A DNA stretch of 26,637 nucleotides from a virus, in IMG/VR virus record IMGVR_UViG_3300025012_000265, positions 1 through 26,637 of that record; one strand, given 5' to 3'. Below are positions 1 to 8,689 of this stretch, one piece after another. A program made the position numbers and the translations under genes. The notes below the pieces were generated by a model, which saw nothing but the letters and a program-made list of their open reading frames with translations, searched no databases and was not told the origin of the DNA. How positions within the stretch are numbered: the first letter of the stretch is position 1; the number at the start of each line of letters is the position of its first letter.

Positions 1-1903
1 CAGGTACTTCTGGGCTCTTACCTGTATCGGCGACAACTTCGCCAACATCTCCTGCAGCACGTGTATTGACATCGCCTGCCCCGGCTTCCCTTGTGTTGAC
101 TGTACCATCCTTCACCTCCACAGTATTCTTCTGCAACCAGGCAACCTGCGACCCGGGACCTTTACGGGCGGCGAGGGCCTCCTCGACATCCGCCTTGCTC
201 ATCCCCTCCGCCGGGGCGAAAGTGCGGACCTCTCCCCTGACATTATACTGCACCGTGTTAGGTTTGGCAGGGTCGTCCGGCAGGCGGGTAAAGAGTTGCT
301 CGGCGGGCTGCGACTGCACCAGACTGGCGCGTGGGATGGTGGTGACCGTCCTCCGCCCGTCCTCGGTGTAGCGGGCGATCTCCTTGCCCTTGCCGGCAAG
401 CTCTTTCTTCTGAACGAAGTGCTCGTTGCCCAGGGTGTCGGCGACCTTGACCAGATCGGCCTCGTAGCCGGTGACCGGGGTCTTGCTGACATCCGGCTTT
501 ACCGGCGGCTGGGCGAACCTCATGCCGAGACCGGGGGAGGGCTGATCGGCCTTCATCCGCTCGAAGTCATTCTTGCGCTTGCGGGTGTCGGCCATGTCCT
601 GCTCGGCCTGTCCCTGCTCAGCGAAGTCGTACAACCCCTCATTGATGATCGACTCTGTGTAGCCCGGCCCTGCGGTCCTTGAGGGCGGCACGGTCACGCC
701 TGAGTAGTCCTCGGCCGGCAGGTTCTTCGTCTTGTTATAAATCTTCGCCGCCCGCTCCTGCTCGACCCACTCCAGCGCCGCGGCGATCTCGTCCGGCTTG
801 TTGGCGGCGAGGAGTTTACTGACCTCGTCGATCGGGATGTTGATCGTAGCCTGCTGGCCGTCGGCGGTCGGGAAGCTGACGTTGGCCATGCTGTTCTTGG
901 TGCCGTTGAGCACGATGCCCTCTGGCAGCAGGGTGGTCAGCAGCTCGCCACTCACCCGGTCGGTTACCGGGTCTTCGCTTGGGGTGTCATCGAGGACCTC
1001 CTGGGCACGCGGACGCATGGCCGGACCCATCGCCCCGCCGAGTACGCCACCACCGACCGCTCCCATCACGCCGCCGAACCCAGTCTCCATCAGGCTCTCT
1101 TTGGTCAGCGGGTTGTCGCCGGAAGCGAGTTGCTCTACCGGGTTCTGGACAAGCTCCTCAGCACCCTCGATCGCCCCGCCCTTGACCGCGCCGGAACCAA
1201 TAGCCTTCATGACCGTAGTGTCGGCCAACATCCCGGCAAGCTGCTTGCGGCCGGCCTCGGAGGTCAGTTTCAGTGCCCAGTCCTGCGGACCGAACTTGGT
1301 CTCGATAACGCCGACGGTGGCCGCGCCCAAGGCAGCGACGGCCTTGTCCTTGAAATCTCCGGCTGCGGTTGGGTCTTTCTCGATCTGCTTGCCGCGGATG
1401 CCCCCGAACGACGGCAGGGCGGCGGCGAGGGCGGGCCCGCCCCAGGAGATGAGTTGCCCTGCTCCGGCAACGACCGGTGCGGCTGCGCCTGTGAACGGTG
1501 AGAGAGCAGTAATGCCCTGGCCGAGTGCCCGCATTCCGAGCATTGTACCGATGGATCCTGCGGCGTTGCCGGTGGCCTCGGTGACGGTGGTGCCCGGGTT
1601 CTCAAGGATATCCCCGAAGCCCTGCACCTTGGTCGGGTTGGCCTCGATGACTTCCTGGCCGTAGCGCTTGATCGCATTGTCCTGGCCGGTGAGGCCGAGG
1701 TCGGCTACTGCCTGGCCGGCGCCCTTGACCGTCGCTCCGATCGCCTGCTTGGCTGCTGGGATGAAGCCCCCACGGATACCGGCCGGCGGAGCGACTGCGG
1801 TCGGAGGCACAGCCTCGGCGGAGTTGGTGAGGTCAGCGAGAGAGCCCTTCTTGACAACAGGCTGGTCGATGTCTTCGTTGAGCAGGTCGGAAAGAGCGGG
1901 CAT
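1..1903 (-). CDS. Large internal/ejection-type virion protein (partial, C-terminus beyond left edge)
   Basis: The minus-strand frame opens at the ATG at 1903-1901 and has no stop before base 1, giving at least 634 residues. The start lies 9 bases after the previous stop, with a weak AGGGG ribosome site. The protein is rich in Ala and Gly. Residues 50-170 hold several hydrophobic or amphipathic stretches, residues 246-261 read EGAEELVQNPVEQLAS, and a Gly-rich stretch (about 275-296) follows. From memory, a helix of this kind followed by a glycine-rich segment recurs in very large phage internal or polyvalent proteins injected with the DNA. The later part is charged and low in hydrophobic residues. 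It is the last visible gene of the virion block, where ejection proteins are usual in podovirus-like phages. No enzymatic domain is recognisable in the visible part. Frame and partial status are clear; the ejection role is inferred. Confidence 0.7.
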   Translation of the reverse strand, partial: MPALSDLLNEDIDQPVVKKGSLADLTNSAEAVPPTAVAPPAGIRGGFIPAAKQAIGATVKGAGQAVADLGLTGQDNAIKRYGQEVIEANPTKVQGFGDILENPGTTVTEATGNAAGSIGTMLGMRALGQGITALSPFTGAAAPVVAGAGQLISWGGPALAAALPSFGGIRGKQIEKDPTAAGDFKDKAVAALGAATVGVIETKFGPQDWALKLTSEAGRKQLAGMLADTTVMKAIGSGAVKGGAIEGAEELVQNPVEQLASGDNPLTKESLMETGFGGVMGAVGGGVLGGAMGPAMRPRAQEVLDDTPSEDPVTDRVSGELLTTLLPEGIVLNGTKNSMANVSFPTADGQQATINIPIDEVSKLLAANKPDEIAAALEWVEQERAAKIYNKTKNLPAEDYSGVTVPPSRTAGPGYTESIINEGLYDFAEQGQAEQDMADTRKRKNDFERMKADQPSPGLGMRFAQPPVKPDVSKTPVTGYEADLVKVADTLGNEHFVQKKELAGKGKEIARYTEDGRRTVTTIPRASLVQSQPAEQLFTRLPDDPAKPNTVQYNVRGEVRTFAPAEGMSKADVEEALAARKGPGSQVAWLQKNTVEVKDGTVNTREAGAGDVNTRAAGDVGEVVADTGKSPEVP

Positions 1904-1912
1904 TGCAGACCC

Positions 1913-3085
1913 CTACTGGTTGAGGGTTTTGATGTACTCCATGACTTCCTCGTGGGTGGCGTCGTTACGGCCCTCGAAGTGTTTCTCCACTGCCGAGCGG
2001 TTGTCGGCCGACAGGCTACCGAGTGCGGCCTTGAGGAGAGCGGGTTTGCTCTGCCCCGCGGTCGGGTCGAAGATCTCTTCAGTGACTGGGTTGACCAGGA
2101 CTTTTCTGGTGGTCGGCATCCCGTACTGATCAGGTTCCCCGGGCACATCGATAGCGACATACTTGCCAATCAAGTCGGTCTTCTTCTGACTGTTTGCCCG
2201 GAAACCTCGAGACGACTGACCTTCGAGCGGTACCTCAAGGGCGCGAGCATTGTCATAGGCAGCGGAGGCCTGGTCGCGGGGAATGCCCCCCTGCTCACTG
2301 GTAAAGGCAATGTTGCGGTCCTGGTAGCCTTTCAGCAGGGCGTTGTTGTAATCAGCGATGCCGGCATTGGCTGCAGCCATCTCGTCAGCACCGGTGCTGT
2401 AGATCGGGTTGCCATCCTTGTCCCAACCGGTTCTTTGGGCGAACGCTTTCGCACTGACAAACGGGGTCTTCAGGGCTGGGGCGGAGTTGTTACCGCTGCC
2501 GTTGATCGTCTCGCGCACGACGTTCTTGCCGGTCTTCTCATCGCGCATCATCGAGTAGGCGATATCCGGGTTGGGCGACTGCAGCATCTGGCGGATGCCT
2601 CCGACTCGCTCCATCCTGGCCTGGTCTTCAGGGTAGAGGAAGTTGCCGTTCTGAGGGGCGGTCCCGCCGCCGGTGTTGACAGCGTTGGTCGATGCTGATG
2701 TCGGAGCAGTCTTGGCGGCGGTCGTCGGCGGAGTAAGCGGGGATGGCTTACTGAGTGGGTTACCTGGAGCGGCTGCTGCGGCCGGACGGATACCGCTTGT
2801 TACCGGGGCGGCCGAGTTCACGCTCTGTACTGGCGGCTCAAGGGCTGCCCCCATGGCCAACCGGGTGTAGGGGTTCATTACAAACTCGCTGGTGTCCGGC
2901 TGCTCCCCTCGGAATCCAGCGATGACATTATTCCCAACTCGCTCGAACGCCCGAGGAACGAGGGATACTGTATCGGCAGCAGTGCCGGCCAAGCCAGCTA
3001 CTATCGGCGCCCCGACTTTGCGGATGCCAGCCCCGAGCATCGACGACGCATTGACCTTCGCTCTTTCCTTCTCTTCAGGTGTCAT
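1913..3085 (-). CDS. Putative internal virion or tail-associated protein, 390 aa
   Basis: This 390-residue protein has a clear ATG start preceded by AAGGAGGG. Its N-terminus (residues 11-45) is an Ala/Gly-rich hydrophobic or amphipathic segment, followed around residues 90-145 by a low-complexity Ala/Pro/Thr linker. The remainder is a soluble-looking mixed region ending in a predicted helix. I recognise no family. The weakly membrane-active N-terminus and the position directly upstream of the large partial ejection-type gene suggest a second internal protein, or a protein that helps build the ejection apparatus. A tail-assembly role is equally possible. The upstream gap of 63 bases (3086-3148) carries the ribosome site and a short direct repeat of CTATCCG but no terminator that I can see. 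Confidence 0.6.
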   Translation of the reverse strand: MTPEEKERAKVNASSMLGAGIRKVGAPIVAGLAGTAADTVSLVPRAFERVGNNVIAGFRGEQPDTSEFVMNPYTRLAMGAALEPPVQSVNSAAPVTSGIRPAAAAAPGNPLSKPSPLTPPTTAAKTAPTSASTNAVNTGGGTAPQNGNFLYPEDQARMERVGGIRQMLQSPNPDIAYSMMRDEKTGKNVVRETINGSGNNSAPALKTPFVSAKAFAQRTGWDKDGNPIYSTGADEMAAANAGIADYNNALLKGYQDRNIAFTSEQGGIPRDQASAAYDNARALEVPLEGQSSRGFRANSQKKTDLIGKYVAIDVPGEPDQYGMPTTRKVLVNPVTEEIFDPTAGQSKPALLKAALGSLSADNRSAVEKHFEGRNDATHEEVMEYIKTLNQ

Positions 3086-3148
3086 GGTGAACCCTCCTTA
3101 TATGCCTGCAGTCTATCCGAAACTATCCGGAAAGTCTAGTCAATAGCC

Positions 3149-5113
3149 TTACGCACTATAGTTGTAATTATGATACTCCCCTCTCTCGTCGGAGTGGCTG
3201 GTGCTGTTCACCTCGGACTCGCTCGCGCTGCGGCTGTAAGAATCAGATACACTGCCGTTGAAGCCGATCTGCGCCGAGGCGGAAACGGACGACAGGGCGG
3301 AGGCGACTTTCTGGGCCTGGATAAGGGCAGCGGCCTTCAAGGCCTCGACCTGCACTTCCTTCATGGCCGTCGCCGCCCGCAGGTTGGCGTCGAGTTCCTT
3401 GACGGCGATCTCGGCCTTGGCCATGATCTCAGTAACCTGGGCCTTGTACCTGTCTACAAGAGCCTTCAAGTATTCACCTTCCCGTCCGACCTCCGCCGTG
3501 TAGCCGGCGATCTGAGCAGTGTAGACCTTGGCGCCGGTCTCATCTTTCGCTACCTCGTAACCGATGTCGGCCTTGTACTGCTCGATCGCAGCCAGGAGCA
3601 CGGAAATCTTGTCCTTGTTGCCGGCCGTCGCCGCTTCAATCTCGGCGATGTTGATCTCGGAGCTGACCTTGGCTGCGTCGACTTGTGTAGCAAAGGCGGT
3701 TACCTGCTTGCCGTACAGTTCGACCTTGGCAGTCTCGCCGGCGATCCGCGCCTGATAGAGGTTGTACTTGGCGGTAATGCCCTGGATCTGGGCAATGACC
3801 GCGTCGATGCGCAGGCGGGCGGCGTCGATCTTGTTCTTGTCGACATCGATCTGCAACTTCGCCCCTTCCATCTGCGCACGGTAGAGGTCGATCACAACCT
3901 GCAGGGCGTTGACCCGGGCCGTGTAGATCTGCACCTTCTGGACCTGCAGTTCGCCTAAAATCTTCGCCCCTTCCATCTGGGCACGGTAGATCTCGACCTT
4001 GGCCAGTTCGGCGCGGATCCGCGACTCGAAGACCTCAGCGAGAACCTTGTACCCAGTCAGTCTGGCGTTGAAGGCGTCGACCTTCAGCTTGAAGACATCG
4101 ATGATCGCCTGCACCCGGAACTTGGCAGCCTCGAAGGCCCGGTTCGCCACTTGGTTGGCGTAGTCCATCAACTGCTTCTCGAAGACCAGACCGCTGGTGA
4201 TGGCGAACTGGGTGGCCTGCTGGGTGAGATCGGCCCGCTTGTACATGATATCGCGGATCAGGTTAGTGCGGTTGCGGCCTTCCTCGAAGAGGACTTCCTG
4301 CAGGGAACTGGACAGGGTGCCGTCCGGCATCTCGCAGTTCCACTGCTCCCAGTTGCTGAGGGCCTGGCTGTAGTTCTTGGCAAGTTCGACGTTGAGGTCG
4401 GTCATCGCCCGCTCGAAAATCGCTGTCCATACCTCTTCGGTGTAGACCGCGGTGCCAAGCGTAATGTCATTGTAGAGCTTGGTCCTGATCGCGTCGGCGA
4501 CATCGGACGAGTAGGTGCCCTCGGTGTAGGCGAACATCGGCTCGGGCGGGGTCAGGTCGGCGGTCGGCATCACGCCGTCGAACTGCAGAGAGTCGAGTAT
4601 CGGCGCAGCCGGCAGGGAGATATCGTCAAGCACCGGCACCGGCGGCAGGTCGAGCCCCGGAGCGACCGGCAGGGATGGGTCGGAGACATTCGGCACATCG
4701 GTCGGCACCGTCGGCAGAGCATCGTCCGGAGCGTCCGGGATGGTGACCGTCGGCTCGATCGCAGTGAGAGTTGGGATAGTGACGTTCTCGATCGTCGCCT
4801 CGACCAGCCCTAGCAGGTTGCGCATTGCATTGATGTCGCTCAGGACGACGGCCTGCATCTGGCTGGTATAGGGAGTGACTGCGGTCGGGGTCGGCGGCTC
4901 GCCGATGGCCGGCGGGTTGACCTCATCGAACGGCAGGTCGAGGTTGCCCATCGGCACCGAGAAACTGGCGTTGCCAAGAGAGCCGAGAGCACTGGTTGAA
5001 GCTGCGTCGTACTGGCTGACCAGGTCGGTGGAGAGGTCGAAGCGGGCCTCGACCAGATCACCGGCAAGGCCGGGATCAGGTGCATCGTAAGCAGGGAATC
5101 CTAAACCACCCAT
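3149..5113 (-). CDS. Long helical, proline-rich-linker tail protein, 654 aa
   Basis: The start is set by AAAGGAGATAC just before the ATG; this site overlaps the stop of the upstream gene. Architecture: a short N-terminal part (1-62), a Pro-rich region (about 63-192) with repeated short Pro-containing units, then about 400 residues (205-610) that look almost wholly alpha-helical with regularly spaced Tyr, Ala and Gln, and a Ser-rich tail ending in Asn/Tyr residues. Within the helix the octapeptide core RAQMEGAK recurs at residues 377-384 and 412-419, 35 residues apart. The DNA under it is identical for 18 bases at 3857-3874 and 3962-3979. The helical part would suit a fibrous or trimeric tail component. 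No enzymatic motif is visible. Position among tail genes supports a virion role; the exact role (fiber, spike base or internal protein) is unknown. Confidence 0.6.
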   Translation of the reverse strand: MGGLGFPAYDAPDPGLAGDLVEARFDLSTDLVSQYDAASTSALGSLGNASFSVPMGNLDLPFDEVNPPAIGEPPTPTAVTPYTSQMQAVVLSDINAMRNLLGLVEATIENVTIPTLTAIEPTVTIPDAPDDALPTVPTDVPNVSDPSLPVAPGLDLPPVPVLDDISLPAAPILDSLQFDGVMPTADLTPPEPMFAYTEGTYSSDVADAIRTKLYNDITLGTAVYTEEVWTAIFERAMTDLNVELAKNYSQALSNWEQWNCEMPDGTLSSSLQEVLFEEGRNRTNLIRDIMYKRADLTQQATQFAITSGLVFEKQLMDYANQVANRAFEAAKFRVQAIIDVFKLKVDAFNARLTGYKVLAEVFESRIRAELAKVEIYRAQMEGAKILGELQVQKVQIYTARVNALQVVIDLYRAQMEGAKLQIDVDKNKIDAARLRIDAVIAQIQGITAKYNLYQARIAGETAKVELYGKQVTAFATQVDAAKVSSEINIAEIEAATAGNKDKISVLLAAIEQYKADIGYEVAKDETGAKVYTAQIAGYTAEVGREGEYLKALVDRYKAQVTEIMAKAEIAVKELDANLRAATAMKEVQVEALKAAALIQAQKVASALSSVSASAQIGFNGSVSDSYSRSASESEVNSTSHSDERGEYHNYNYSA

Positions 5114-5125
5114 ATCGTATCTCCT

Positions 5126-6610
5126 TTAAAGTATCTGGACTGTATCTTCTTTGGTGGTGCGGAGCAAGGCGAGGAAAATCTCGCCTTTGAACAATGTGTC
5201 TACCGGCAGGCCGATGTCGGGGATCGTGTGGGCGTATGCGTCGTTGCTGACCACGGTTGGGAACTGTACAGGGCCAGCAAGAGTCCCTTGAGAATTAGGC
5301 CCAACATAGTAATACTCCATCCAATTATCAGAGGTACTGCCACTAGCGCGAACAGCGGACATCATTCCCGTTACTCTGGCTATGCTATCTGTGTTATAGT
5401 ATTTGACTTGATTATCAAAACTCTGCTGATAATATGGGTACTCATTTTCCGACGGACCTCTCAGTGTGAATATGTCTGAGTCTACCCGGAAGCAGTAACT
5501 ATATGAATGCTCAGTAGTATATACATCGTTCCCAACAGTAACCGTAAAGACGCATCCACCAGATACCGAGGCTGTATGTGTATGAGTTTCCGTTGTATCC
5601 TCGACAGAATAACACGATGCCCCATTATCAACATTGTCTCTCTCCAGTCTGATAGACTTCCCTTCTTGGCCAAACCGCTCAACGCCTTTAGTGGATACCG
5701 TACTCTCTGAGTTAACAACCCCCGGATACGAAGATCCCCAAGCTACGAGTTCTTTCGCTTGCTCATATTCAGCTATAGCGAAACCTATTGCTGTCTCGCA
5801 GTCTCCCCACACATCGGTACAACCCCCGGCATGAACGGAGGTGGTAGTCCCTGACTCGGAAGACTCTGAATTAGGCAGGGCCGCAACCTGCCCAAACACC
5901 TCAAATTCTTGGTGGCTCTCCTTTGTGAATGAGTACGGAGGCGGGGCCATCGAGTAACACGCCTTGAACCCCGGATCACCTCCAATGTATGTATATCCTC
6001 CTACACAGCAGGTGCCGCTGAACACATAAAACGCTTGCTTCTCGCTAAAAGAAAGCTCTCTGTAATATGGCTCATTCACATCTTCATGATACTTCCATTC
6101 AATCTCTGCTGCTGAAGGTCTGACCCCAGTCTGTGCGATGAAGTGCAGGTGCTTCTCGTTAAGCGCTGAGACCAGTCGCATATTCATGTCCGTTTCAACA
6201 TTATCGTCCATCTCCGCGGCGGGGATGTCGTAGATATTCTCGAAGGCAAGGTATGGCGGCTCAAAGGTTCCGGAAAGGCAGACCACCCAGTAACGATTAT
6301 CGGTGCTGCGCATAACCGGTACGATCATGTCATGGCGACGTTTATCAATTCGCATCTCCTGCTTGCGCACCGACTTGCCGGACCCGACCTCAACGATAAC
6401 TTTCTCAGTGCCGAAGACAGTCTGCATCTTGATCGAGCCGATGTAAGCGCCGGTGTCGTCGAAGAAATCCTCACGGTGGCTGTTGGTCATCAGCTTATTG
6501 AAGTCGTTGAAGCCGCGGAACTTCTCGAGCAGGCGGTTGGTGTGGGCGAGCGACAACTGCCGGGCTTTGTACCTGTCGCCTTTCAGCTCGATTTTCGTGG
6601 TCCTAGCCAC
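5126..6610 (-). CDS. Putative virion/tail protein with Cys-rich central region, 494 aa
   Basis: The start is GTG at 6610-6608, preceded at normal spacing by GAGGAA; the gene overlaps the end of the upstream gene by 8 bases. The first 160 residues are mixed and charged (MARTTKIELKGDRYKARQLS). Residues about 190-390 carry most of the cysteines (a CC pair at about 200, then C in AGGC, GDC, SCYS, GGC and SYC contexts), with many Ser, Thr and Tyr, as in a beta-rich exposed domain. The DNA under the central part (about 5270-6130) is visibly richer in A+T than the flanking genes, as expected for a domain acquired or diversified separately. Receptor-binding or appendage proteins often show this pattern, but I recognise no family, so a receptor-binding role is a guess. 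The 78-aa and 83-aa frames inside it are shadows. Confidence 0.55.
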   Translation of the reverse strand: MARTTKIELKGDRYKARQLSLAHTNRLLEKFRGFNDFNKLMTNSHREDFFDDTGAYIGSIKMQTVFGTEKVIVEVGSGKSVRKQEMRIDKRRHDMIVPVMRSTDNRYWVVCLSGTFEPPYLAFENIYDIPAAEMDDNVETDMNMRLVSALNEKHLHFIAQTGVRPSAAEIEWKYHEDVNEPYYRELSFSEKQAFYVFSGTCCVGGYTYIGGDPGFKACYSMAPPPYSFTKESHQEFEVFGQVAALPNSESSESGTTTSVHAGGCTDVWGDCETAIGFAIAEYEQAKELVAWGSSYPGVVNSESTVSTKGVERFGQEGKSIRLERDNVDNGASCYSVEDTTETHTHTASVSGGCVFTVTVGNDVYTTEHSYSYCFRVDSDIFTLRGPSENEYPYYQQSFDNQVKYYNTDSIARVTGMMSAVRASGSTSDNWMEYYYVGPNSQGTLAGPVQFPTVVSNDAYAHTIPDIGLPVDTLFKGEIFLALLRTTKEDTVQIL

Positions 6611-7091
6611 GCGGCTTCCTCTCGTAGAACACCGGCGCGAGGGCGAGGTAGTCGAGGGAGAAGTCGCAGCCGGCGGTATTGGCCACCCGCACCCCCCAGT
6701 ACCGCGCCTTGCCGTAGCGGTGTTTCTTCAGAGTCTGGATATGGTCCTGCTGGACCTGGCCGGTTTTCACCGGTGCCAGGGAGAACGTGCGGGCGGAGGC
6801 GGCGGTCTCGTCGCCGGTGATGGTCAGGCTCAGGGTGCCGCTGGCCTCATAGCCGATATCGAAGGCCTCGATCGATTTCTGCGCCCGGCTCTCAAAATCA
6901 TGCAACGGCAGGTCGACCCACGCACTGATCGCCGTGCCGACATCGGTAGCCCCGCCTTCGACGAAGATGCCGGTCGGGCCGAAGTAGAGCAGGTCGCCGT
7001 CGAAGGTTGCGACCGAGGCGAAGGGCACGTTGATATACTGGCTGGGGGCTTTGCCGGCAGTGTTCATGCAGATGGTCAGGCTGTCGCTCAT
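6603..7091 (-). CDS. Hypothetical virion structural protein, 162 aa
   Basis: I chose the ATG at 7091 (MSDSLTIC) over an in-frame start six codons earlier because it makes an ATGA overlap with the stop of the upstream repeat protein and sits at good spacing behind GGAGG. The protein is acidic to neutral and looks beta-rich, with no signal peptide or membrane segment. One stretch (LDYLALAPVFYE, near the C-terminus) is hydrophobic but short. Tight coupling to the repeat-bearing gene upstream and the GTG-started gene downstream (8-base overlap) suggests the three products are made together and may form one tail substructure. I do not recognise the family and see no catalytic motif. Confidence 0.55.
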   Translation of the reverse strand: MSDSLTICMNTAGKAPSQYINVPFASVATFDGDLLYFGPTGIFVEGGATDVGTAISAWVDLPLHDFESRAQKSIEAFDIGYEASGTLSLTITGDETAASARTFSLAPVKTGQVQQDHIQTLKKHRYGKARYWGVRVANTAGCDFSLDYLALAPVFYERKPRG

Positions 7092-8686
7092 ACCGGCCTC
7101 CGGTAGCATAGGATTACGCCGTCAAGCTGGGTGGGGGTGGCAGTGTCGAACCGGCCGGTCTGGGAGGCCTCGAACAGGGCCTGCAGGGCGGGCAGGACGA
7201 TCACCAGCTGACCGGTCAGGTCCTCATAGGCCGTGAACAGGGCCTCGAGGGCCGGCAGGGTGACCTGCAGCGAGGCAGGCTCACCGGCGAAGCCTGAGAA
7301 CAGCGCAGCCAGCGGCGGCAGGTCGACATGCAGGGAGCCGAGGTTCTGCTGAGTGGCAGTGAACAGGCTCTGCAGCCCGGGCAGGTTGATGACCAGCTCA
7401 CCCTTATTCTCGACCGTGCCGGCGAACAGGGCGGCGAACGGTGGCAGGCTGACATGCAAGGACCCTGCGGTGCCGACGGTGCCGGTGAACAGGGACTCGA
7501 GCGGAGGCAGGTCAAGGGACAGGGCGGAGCCGGCTCCGGCCGAAAACGCCAGACTGGGCATCTCGACATGCAGCGAGCCAATCGATCCGACAGCCCCGGT
7601 CAGCAGGACCTCCGGCATCGGCAGATCGACAACCAGACTGCTCCCTCCCCCGAGGAGCACACTGACCGGTGGCAAGGTAACAGCCAGCCAGCCGGGGGCA
7701 CTGGTCTCGCCGACGAAGGCGATAGCCGGCAGGGTGACCTGCAGCGAGGCGTTGAGCCCCTTGGCCTCGAACAAGGAGGACAGCGGGGGCAGGGAGACGA
7801 CGAGGTCGGCGATTGACGGTACGAAAACTGTCGGAGTCTGCCCCGTTATCCGCATCTGCACCGTGTACGGAAATGCGGAAGACGCCCCTATTGGTACCGG
7901 TGTACTCCCATTTATTACGATTTCCCCAGAAGCGGGAGAAACGGAAAGCGCCGTGCCAGGGATCGGGGTGCCTGGTGTTGCCGTAAGTGCCCCAGATCCG
8001 GGGGCGGTACCGACAGCAAGCACAGACCCGGTAATGGTTATCTCGCCGGAAGGCGGGTCAGCGCTGGGAACTGGCGGAAACTCCGCTGTATCTCCAGCGG
8101 TTGCGAATGATACCCAATCTATGTCTTGTGTCGAAGTGCCGTACTGCCCAACTCCCGCCCACCCTGAAGTTACTGAAGAATCAGTAACCTCAATATCCCA
8201 TGAAGCTGGTTCTGAACTGCCATCCGCCCATACCTTCAGTTTTACATCGGTACCGTTCGCTCGTATCCGCATAAGGTATGCGGTATCAACAGCCAACGTC
8301 ATTGCCGCTGTCCCTAAAGACGTGGACACACCATTGACGTATTTCTGTAGCCCTATGAAGTTACTGTTGACATGAAGATACCCAAAGTATGCCGTCCTCG
8401 TCGAAGTAAACCCAGACCCTCGTAACAGCACACGACAGATGCTGTCTACATCCGACCCGGGAATAAATCTAACCAGCCCTTCGACATCGGCAACACTCCC
8501 AACATCTCCCCACGACAAAACATAGTAGTTATTGCCGACGACAGTCTGCCGGAGTTTTTTATCCCCGACCATCGCAGTATCGTCCGTTACGATGGAAGTG
8601 CCGTCAAGCGTCTCCCACCGTTCAGTCCAATCTCCTGGCTGTATCCCGGTCGTGTACTCAGAGAAATCCGTGAGGAACTGAGCCAT
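7088..8686 (-). CDS. Tail/appendage protein: N-terminal lectin-like domain plus LP-repeat array, 532 aa
   Basis: Three parts are visible. Residues 1-195 have the alternating strand pattern of a concanavalin A/laminin-G-like jelly roll: FSEYTTGIQPGDWTERW at the start, YLMRIRANGTDVKLKVWADG near the middle and IDWVSFATAGD at the end. Residues 208-262 hold two copies of a short unit (PPSGEITITG and SPASGEIVING) separated by Pro/Gly-rich text. Residues 293-507 are an array of about eleven roughly 21-residue repeats with core SLxVxLPxLxxLF. The C-terminus is short (about 25 residues). Jelly-roll domains of this kind usually bind carbohydrate, so a role in adhesion or decoration is plausible but inferred. 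The start ATG follows the upstream stop by 3 bases and has no strong ribosome site, suggesting translational coupling. Confidence 0.6.
   Translation of the reverse strand: MAQFLTDFSEYTTGIQPGDWTERWETLDGTSIVTDDTAMVGDKKLRQTVVGNNYYVLSWGDVGSVADVEGLVRFIPGSDVDSICRVLLRGSGFTSTRTAYFGYLHVNSNFIGLQKYVNGVSTSLGTAAMTLAVDTAYLMRIRANGTDVKLKVWADGSSEPASWDIEVTDSSVTSGWAGVGQYGTSTQDIDWVSFATAGDTAEFPPVPSADPPSGEITITGSVLAVGTAPGSGALTATPGTPIPGTALSVSPASGEIVINGSTPVPIGASSAFPYTVQMRITGQTPTVFVPSIADLVVSLPPLSSLFEAKGLNASLQVTLPAIAFVGETSAPGWLAVTLPPVSVLLGGGSSLVVDLPMPEVLLTGAVGSIGSLHVEMPSLAFSAGAGSALSLDLPPLESLFTGTVGTAGSLHVSLPPFAALFAGTVENKGELVINLPGLQSLFTATQQNLGSLHVDLPPLAALFSGFAGEPASLQVTLPALEALFTAYEDLTGQLVIVLPALQALFEASQTGRFDTATPTQLDGVILCYRRPV
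7166..7810 (-). repeat. In-frame tandem repeat array (about 11 units of roughly 63 bases)
   Basis: Units encode variants of SLHVDLPPLAALFSGFAGEPA, each starting with Ser/Leu-x-Val, then Leu-Pro, then a hydrophobic x-Leu-Phe and a variable 5-8 residue turn. Units are 17-21 residues long; the shorter ones lie in the first half of the array. Similarity is clear at protein level and only partial at DNA level, so the array is old and diverged rather than a fresh slippage product. Confidence 0.75.
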
Positions 8687-8689
8687 AAT

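Noticed and set aside
798-1664. 288-codon open frame on the plus strand
   Set aside because: It lies opposite the large ejection-type gene, is rich in Ser/Pro/Ala as expected for a GC-rich antisense shadow, and has no neighbour on the same strand.
7353-8375. 340-codon plus-strand open frame
   Set aside because: It is antisense to the lectin/repeat gene, its composition mirrors that gene, and no ribosome site or plus-strand operon is seen.
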